Shown here: positions 63,961 to 64,000 of the stretch, one piece after another
How positions within the stretch are numbered: the stretch's first letter is position 1
Layout of the letters: the number at the start of each line of letters is the position of its first letter
Assembly: GCF_014205055.1 (NCBI RefSeq)
Contig: NZ_JACHMS010000001.1
Span: 2,542,001 to 2,606,000, forward strand
DNA length: 64,000 nt
Direction of reading: 5' to 3'
DNA from: Streptomyces luteogriseus
GTDB lineage: Bacteria > Actinomycetota > Actinomycetes > Streptomycetales > Streptomycetaceae
Position numbers and translations under genes: made by a program
The notes under the pieces: generated by a model
The model's database searches: none
Told to the model about the DNA's origin: nothing
What the model saw: the letters and a program-made list of their open reading frames with translations, nothing else

Positions 63961-64000
63961 CGGCCTCGATCACCTGGCGGAGCCCCTCGGCGAGCTGCCC
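63947..64000 (-). CDS. C-terminal end of a gene running off the window
   Basis: The minus strand from the right edge reads GQLAEGLRQVIEAATPK then TGA at 63947-63949, with streptomycete codon use. It overlaps the ATPase remnant by 14 bp. Only 17 residues are visible, so no function can be given. Confidence 0.4.
   Translation of the reverse strand, partial: GQLAEGLRQVIEAATPK

Overview
This 64 kb window is high-GC actinobacterial core chromosome, almost certainly Streptomyces. The evidence is strong third-position GC bias, many GTG/TTG starts, tandem four-gene conservon operons, a HupS-type HU with a lysine-rich tail, NdgR next to leuCD, a biotin-type propionyl-CoA carboxylase with its epsilon subunit, and a CofC/FbiD gene of the F420 pathway. 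From memory the gene order resembles the rpmB-thiD-thiL-ddlA-gpsA ... leuB-putA stretch of the S. coelicolor chromosome. No prophage, insertion sequence or CRISPR array was seen.

Layout. 1-10.3 kb: the 3' end of a TPR gene, a DAK2/FakA-like kinase, rpmB, thiDL, an Lrp-type RAM protein, a DUF3515 lipoprotein, ddl, gpsA-plsC, cofC and a small OB-fold-like protein. 10.3-15.2 kb: hupS, leuCD with the divergent IclR regulator ndgR, and five minus-strand tRNA genes (Gln-Glu-Glu-Gln-Glu in transcription order). 15.3-18.9 kb: a HAD hydrolase, gltX overlapping a FAH-family gene, and a small peptide gene with a duplicated ANPxRT motif. 19.5-30.2 kb: two complete conservons (cvnABCD twice). Their cvnD genes share 261 bp of perfect nucleotide identity. 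30.3-36 kb: pccE-pccB, a secreted family-8 polysaccharide lyase and a short-chain dehydrogenase. 36-45.3 kb: a YceI protein with a structured promoter, a secreted trypsin, a YdeI-type protein, a TetR/EamA divergon with two operators, a CmlR-type MFS pump, a secreted Gly-rich membrane protein, a SLATT protein and cimA. 45.6-52.6 kb: a WD40/PD40 secreted protein and a divergent regulon of a UreA-UreB fusion, UreC, agmatine deiminase and TetR opposite an NCS1 permease, with one perfect palindrome between the two arms. 52.8-64 kb: ilvE, leuB, a Tat lipoprotein phosphatase, a 43-residue protein, an AAC(2')-I-like acetyltransferase, an alpha/beta hydrolase, the proline catabolic pair pruA/PRODH with a divergent PucR-type regulator, and a decayed Opp/Dpp ATPase remnant.

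How they work together. Branched-chain amino acid genes dominate: leuC, leuD, leuB, ilvE, cimA and their likely regulator NdgR. The cimA leader carries an intrinsic hairpin with a U-tract that may be an attenuator. Cofactor and envelope housekeeping (ThiD/ThiL, Ddl, GpsA/PlsC, CofC) fills the left part. The right part is nitrogen and amino-acid catabolism (urease-like proteins, agmatine, proline). The most unusual points are the urease-like regulon without accessory genes, recent gene conversion between the two conservons, the small ANPxRT-repeat peptide, the cimA leader, and the frameshifted ATPase remnant at the right edge.
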